A DNA stretch of 8,114 nucleotides from Sphaerochaeta sp. (GTDB lineage: Bacteria; Spirochaetota; Spirochaetia; Sphaerochaetales; Sphaerochaetaceae): positions 1 to 8,114 of the forward strand of contig DMOO01000138.1 in assembly GCA_003456855.1 (NCBI GenBank), written 5' to 3'. The notes beneath the pieces were generated by a model, which was not told where the DNA came from, ran no database searches, and saw only the letters and a list, made by a program, of their open reading frames with translations. How positions within the stretch are numbered: the stretch's first letter is position 1; the number at the start of each line of letters is the position of its first letter. Positions 5,008-8,114 of the stretch are shown here, piece after piece. The position numbers and the translations under genes are program-made.

Positions 5008-5931
5008 TCAGTCCTCGTTGTTGAGGATGAATGAATAGCGGTCCCTGCAGAGCACTGTGTTCGGGAAGATCTCGCAGGCCTGGTCATGGAGCATATGGAG
5101 CTCCTTGTCAGTGTATCTCGGACTGTAGTGGATCATTCCCATCTTCTTCACCTTCCCGTCCCTTGCTATGCTTGCAGCCTGTATGCAGGTCATGTGCTTC
5201 TTCTCGAAGGCATCGGCCTCAAGACCGGCTTCGAACATGGCCTCACAGAGAAGAAGATCGGACTCTGCCACGTGGTTTGAGATGTAGCTCAGGTACATGG
5301 TGTCCGTGATGTAGGAGAACTTCACACCCTTTCTTGGAGCTCCGAGAACCTGCTCCGGATGGATGACGGTTCCATCGTCCAAAGGTACATCAAAGCCCTT
5401 CTGCAGCCTACCCCACATCGGTCCGCAAGGGATTCCAAGGGCCTTGGCGTTATCAACGCTGAACTCACCCGGGCGGTCCTTCTCCTTCATGATGAAGCCC
5501 ATGCAGGGCTTGGTATGAAGCAGAGGAAGAGCCTCAACGGTGTATTCCTCGGTCTCAAGGATGATTCCAGGCTCAGTAGGGACGAAGATGATCTGGTAGT
5601 TGATGTACATGTCCAGAAGATGTCTGGTCGACTCTATGTACTCTCTGAGACGCTCCGGTCCGTAGATGTACAGAGGCTCGGTCCTGTCCACCTGGGATGA
5701 GAGCATCAGAAGACCGGGAAGACCTGTGACATGGTCAGCATGCATGTGGCTGATGAAGATGCGGTTGATTCTCTTCCAATGGAGATTCAGCATCTTCAGG
5801 GAGACCTGTGTGCCCTCGCCGCAGTCAAACAGAAACAGCTCGCCGTTGCGTCTGACCATCGCTGAGGTCAGAAAACGCCCTGGGAGAGGCTGCATTCCAC
5901 TTGTTCCTAATACGAAGACTTCCATGCTCAT
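5008..5931 (-). CDS. rnz: Ribonuclease Z (tRNase Z, short form)
   Basis: This zinc endonuclease cuts the 3' trailer from tRNA precursors. The 307-residue protein is a short-form metallo-beta-lactamase-fold enzyme with all expected ligands: H62, H64, D66 and H67 in SHMHADHVTGLPGL, H139 in LLHTKPCMGF, D210 in YITDT, H246 in KKHMT, and H268 in MIHYSPRYTD. Their spacing follows the numbering known for Bacillus subtilis RNase Z, offset by one. FDCGEGTQ (35-42) is also typical, and a GP-rich segment at about 166-200 probably holds the flexible tRNA-binding arm. Two ATGs (5931 and 5925) are possible; neither has a Shine-Dalgarno sequence. It lies 19 bases after the upstream permease stop codon and is probably the last gene of the lol-like operon. 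The gene converges on the Glu-rich protein gene. Confidence 0.96.
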   Translation of the reverse strand: MSMEVFVLGTSGMQPLPGRFLTSAMVRRNGELFLFDCGEGTQVSLKMLNLHWKRINRIFISHMHADHVTGLPGLLMLSSQVDRTEPLYIYGPERLREYIESTRHLLDMYINYQIIFVPTEPGIILETEEYTVEALPLLHTKPCMGFIMKEKDRPGEFSVDNAKALGIPCGPMWGRLQKGFDVPLDDGTVIHPEQVLGAPRKGVKFSYITDTMYLSYISNHVAESDLLLCEAMFEAGLEADAFEKKHMTCIQAASIARDGKVKKMGMIHYSPRYTDKELHMLHDQACEIFPNTVLCRDRYSFILNNED

Positions 5932-5950
5932 GGCAATGATGATATCAGTT

Positions 5951-7153
5951 TTAGAGTGAGGTGAAAAGACGGATTGGTGTTATGCGCCTTGTCTTCATCA
6001 GTGAAATCTGTATGGACAGATAGGATATCAGAAGCAGACATGCTGATATCACAAGGATGGACAGCCATGGAATCGTGATGTCGAAGTCCAGAAGATAGAA
6101 GGATAGGCTCTGGATACCCATGTTTGAAAGCCAGGTGAGGATCGGTCCGAGGTTGAGTCCGATCAGGATTCCAAGGAGTATTCCTATGAGCATTCCTACA
6201 ACAGTGACCGTATAGACGCTTATGAAAGCAGATTTCTTCACCAAGGAGTCGGATGAGCCTATCAGCTTGACTATGGCGATGTCAGTTATGTCATCCTGGA
6301 TCATCTGCTGAGCAACCGATGCAGTGTAGAAGGCGGCAACAACCACAACAAGAAGCAGGATGATGAAGATCATCTGCTTGCTTGTTACGAAGTTCTCGTA
6401 GACCGAGACATTGTGCTGGTTCCAGGTCGTCACATCCAGATTCGGCTCGTTCTCCTCTATCAAAGTGACAACGGACTCAAGCTGCTCCATGTATTCCGGG
6501 GTAACAAGGACCTCGAGATTTGTCGATGTAGAGGCGCTGTAAAGAGTCTTTGCATAGTCGATGTCAATGAAGGCCAACAGCTCATCAAGCTGGTCATAGC
6601 CGCTGTAGAAGATGTAGTCGATTCTCATCAGAACCGGTCTTAGAACCTTGTCAGGGTCGTCAGGGACTATCATCAGGGCAACCCTGTCTCCTATGTTAAC
6701 CTGAAGCTTCTTGGCAGTGGCACGGCTCAGACCTATTCCACGTATGGCAGAGGTTGTCTCCTCCGTCTGTGACGGAAAACCTATGGTTATCTGATCCATG
6801 CGCTTCTCGTTGAAATAATCCTTCTCCACACCCTTTATCATTACAGAGCTGGTGTCTGTGGCAGAATACATCAAAGCATAGCCGCTTGTGACCTCGTCAA
6901 CACTGTATATCATTCCAGGGTAGTCACTTGCATCAAAGTCAGACAGTTCTGAGTTTTTATATGGAGCATTGATCTGCACATGTCCGTCAGAGAGGTATAT
7001 GTATTTGCTTGTTATGCCTTCCATCATGCTGTCGGAGAAGATCAGAGCCGTGACAAGAGGAGCCATGACAAGCGCTATCAGTATAAGGCAACTTGTCAGA
7101 CGGCCTTTCTTGAGGATTCTCTTCTTGCTCCAAAGACTGACGAACTGGTTCAC
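5951..7153 (-). CDS. LolE/LolC-like ABC transporter permease (MacB-PCD plus FtsX domains)
   Basis: This 400-residue inner-membrane permease probably belongs to the LolCDE system, which releases lipoproteins from the inner membrane to the periplasmic carrier LolA. It has the expected architecture: TM1 at about 20-40, a periplasmic domain of roughly 220 residues (41-258), then three TM helices at about 260-282, 312-336 and 360-384. The hallmarks are FSDSMMEGI with LSDGHVQI after TM1, and DDITDIAIVKLIGSSDSLVKK (about 287-307), the cytoplasmic coupling region that contacts the ATPase. GTG 7153 is the start: GGAGAG lies just upstream, and the GTGA overlap with the ATPase stop codon indicates translational coupling. 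A MacB-like or other FtsX-family exporter is the alternative, but MacB is normally fused to its ATPase and this one is not. Confidence 0.87.
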   Translation of the reverse strand: MNQFVSLWSKKRILKKGRLTSCLILIALVMAPLVTALIFSDSMMEGITSKYIYLSDGHVQINAPYKNSELSDFDASDYPGMIYSVDEVTSGYALMYSATDTSSVMIKGVEKDYFNEKRMDQITIGFPSQTEETTSAIRGIGLSRATAKKLQVNIGDRVALMIVPDDPDKVLRPVLMRIDYIFYSGYDQLDELLAFIDIDYAKTLYSASTSTNLEVLVTPEYMEQLESVVTLIEENEPNLDVTTWNQHNVSVYENFVTSKQMIFIILLLVVVVAAFYTASVAQQMIQDDITDIAIVKLIGSSDSLVKKSAFISVYTVTVVGMLIGILLGILIGLNLGPILTWLSNMGIQSLSFYLLDFDITIPWLSILVISACLLLISYLSIQISLMKTRRITPIRLFTSL

Positions 7154-7851
7154 TCTATCTCTCCACCTTTCTCCAGGCTGAGGTTGTGGTTCCTGAGCAT
7201 GTAGACGTTATCGCACTTGAAGGCGAAGTCCTGGTTATGGGTGACCAGAAGAAGGCTTCTGCCCTCCTCCTTCACCAGATCCAAAAGAAGATTCTCAACT
7301 TCTGCGGCGTTGTCCTCGTCCAAGGCACCTGTAGGCTCATCGGCAAGGATGACCTCAGGCTCGTTCATCAGGGCTCTGCAGATGGCAACGCGCTGCTTCT
7401 CACCGCCAGAGAGCTGTCCCGGCAGATGGTTGAGCCTTTCGCCTAGTCCCAGTTTCTCAAGAAGAGACACGGCCCTTTCCCTGCATTCGGAGGCCTTCTT
7501 TCCTGCAATCAGTGCCGGAGCCATGACATTCTCAAGGGCATTGAAGTCCTCTAGCAGGAGGTTAGCCTGGAAGATGAAACCAATGTGGAGGTTCCTTAGC
7601 TCGGATCTCCTCTTGTCATCAAGGGACGAGAAGTCCGTTCCGTTGCAGTAGACCTTTCCCTCGGAAGGACTGTCCAGACCTCCGGCGATGTGCAAAAGCG
7701 TGCTCTTTCCAGAGCCGCTCTTTCCGATTATGGCTGTAGACTGCCCCTGGACGATTGAAAGACTCAAATCCTGGAGGATTGTAATCTCCCCTTCGCCCTT
7801 CTCGGCGGCCTTGAATCTCTTGGTTATGGAGATGAGTTCAATAGGATGCAT
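7150..7851 (-). CDS. lolD: LolD-like ABC transporter ATP-binding protein
   Basis: This cytoplasmic ATPase probably powers the two flanking permeases. The 233-residue single nucleotide-binding domain is complete: Walker A GKSGSGKST (43-51), Q-loop FIFQANLLLEDFNALENV with Q95, signature LSGGEKQR (147-154), Walker B VILADEP (167-173), D-loop residues GALD (175-178), and the switch His in THN (H205). FQ..LL..F.ALENV followed by an APALI stretch is typical of the LolD/MacB subgroup. GGAGGT eight bases before ATG 7851 supports the start. The gene overlaps the upstream permease by 14 bases and the downstream permease by 4 bases (GTGA), so the three are one translationally coupled unit. Lipoprotein export is inferred from the permease-ATPase-permease layout; the substrate is not directly shown. 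Confidence 0.93.
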   Translation of the reverse strand: MHPIELISITKRFKAAEKGEGEITILQDLSLSIVQGQSTAIIGKSGSGKSTLLHIAGGLDSPSEGKVYCNGTDFSSLDDKRRSELRNLHIGFIFQANLLLEDFNALENVMAPALIAGKKASECRERAVSLLEKLGLGERLNHLPGQLSGGEKQRVAICRALMNEPEVILADEPTGALDEDNAAEVENLLLDLVKEEGRSLLLVTHNQDFAFKCDNVYMLRNHNLSLEKGGEIE

Positions 7852-8114
7852 GCAGAATTACCTCCATGATCTCAGATTTGTATATCTTTCTGCACCCGAT
7901 GGCGGTGAACAGAAGAGAAAGTGCAAAGACGAAGAGACAGACGATGGCGATCTCGCCGTTGCCTATGCTGGCATTGAAAGGAATCAGAGCAAGAACGGTC
8001 TTGCTTCCGGTGACCTTGTAGACAAGGGTGTCCACAAAGCCCAGGATCCTGGTCAGATTGGCAATCACGATCTTTCCCACTATGACTCCAAGTATCTCTC
8101 CAAGCAGACAGATT
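7838..8114 (-). CDS. C-terminal end of a second LolC/E-like permease (5' end beyond window)
   Basis: Ninety-one complete C-terminal codons are visible; the frame stays open through the right edge, so the gene begins outside. The visible part includes LLGEILGVIVGKIV (third helix and glycine-rich region of the FtsX domain), then IAIVCLFVFALSLLFTAIGC as the last TM helix, and the tail RKIYKSEIMEVILHASY, the place where LolC/LolE and FtsX-family permeases carry a short cytoplasmic end such as ...P.E.LR. An internal GTG at 8080 could be mistaken for a start, but the upstream codons continue the permease sequence. It overlaps lolD by 14 bases. Together with the downstream permease it gives the heterodimeric permease pair expected for a LolCDE-type complex. 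Confidence 0.78.
   Translation of the reverse strand, partial: ICLLGEILGVIVGKIVIANLTRILGFVDTLVYKVTGSKTVLALIPFNASIGNGEIAIVCLFVFALSLLFTAIGCRKIYKSEIMEVILHASY

Noticed and set aside
4220..5038. Plus-strand frame of 272 codons overlapping the Glu-rich gene in another frame
   Set aside because: Its Ser/Arg/Leu-rich translation is the frame-shifted product of GAA/GAG-rich codons, and it runs through the terminator hairpin.
1..8114. A defence, secretion or biosynthetic system hidden in the window
   Set aside because: Apart from the three uncharacterised genes, every gene fits a housekeeping family, and I see no toxin-antitoxin pair, nuclease-helicase set, phage gene, CRISPR array or transposase.

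Overview
The window reads as a compact chromosomal segment of a Gram-negative-type (diderm) bacterium of intermediate GC content. A LolCDE-like ABC exporter implies an outer membrane. The mix of a DUF1015 protein, an FtsB-like protein with two membrane segments and a Glu-rich membrane protein makes a spirochaete (Sphaerochaeta/Treponema-like) my best guess, but no 16S or other diagnostic marker is present. I see no mobile element, CRISPR array, tRNA or rRNA.

Layout from left to right. (1) On the minus strand, the first 188 codons of a uracil/xanthine-type NCS2 permease, cut off by the window start. Its roughly 145-nt leader contains an intrinsic terminator just before the ribosome binding site, suggesting transcription attenuation. 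(2) On the minus strand, a full-length DUF1015 protein of unknown function with its GDGNHS motif. (3) Divergent from it on the plus strand, a small protein of about 114 residues with three predicted membrane segments, possibly translated from a leaderless transcript. (4) On the minus strand, an FtsB/DivIC-like cell-division protein whose 3' end overlaps tsaC (threonylcarbamoyl-AMP synthase, for tRNA t6A37) by 59 bases. (5) Divergent on the plus strand, from a near-consensus promoter, a 417-residue two-TM protein with a long Glu/Pro/Val-rich region and a small C-terminal domain. It ends at a strong hairpin terminator. (6) On the minus strand and running in from the right edge, a lolC-like permease (C-terminus only), a lolD-like ATPase, a lolE-like permease and ribonuclease Z, tightly spaced or overlapping as one operon.

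Functionally, the right-hand operon couples probable lipoprotein trafficking with tRNA 3'-end maturation. The central minus operon couples division with tRNA modification, and the left side handles nucleobase uptake. Most of this is ordinary core genome. The most unusual items are the Glu-rich membrane protein, the two-TM FtsB-like protein, the uncharacterised attenuator leader, and several genes that lack a Shine-Dalgarno sequence.
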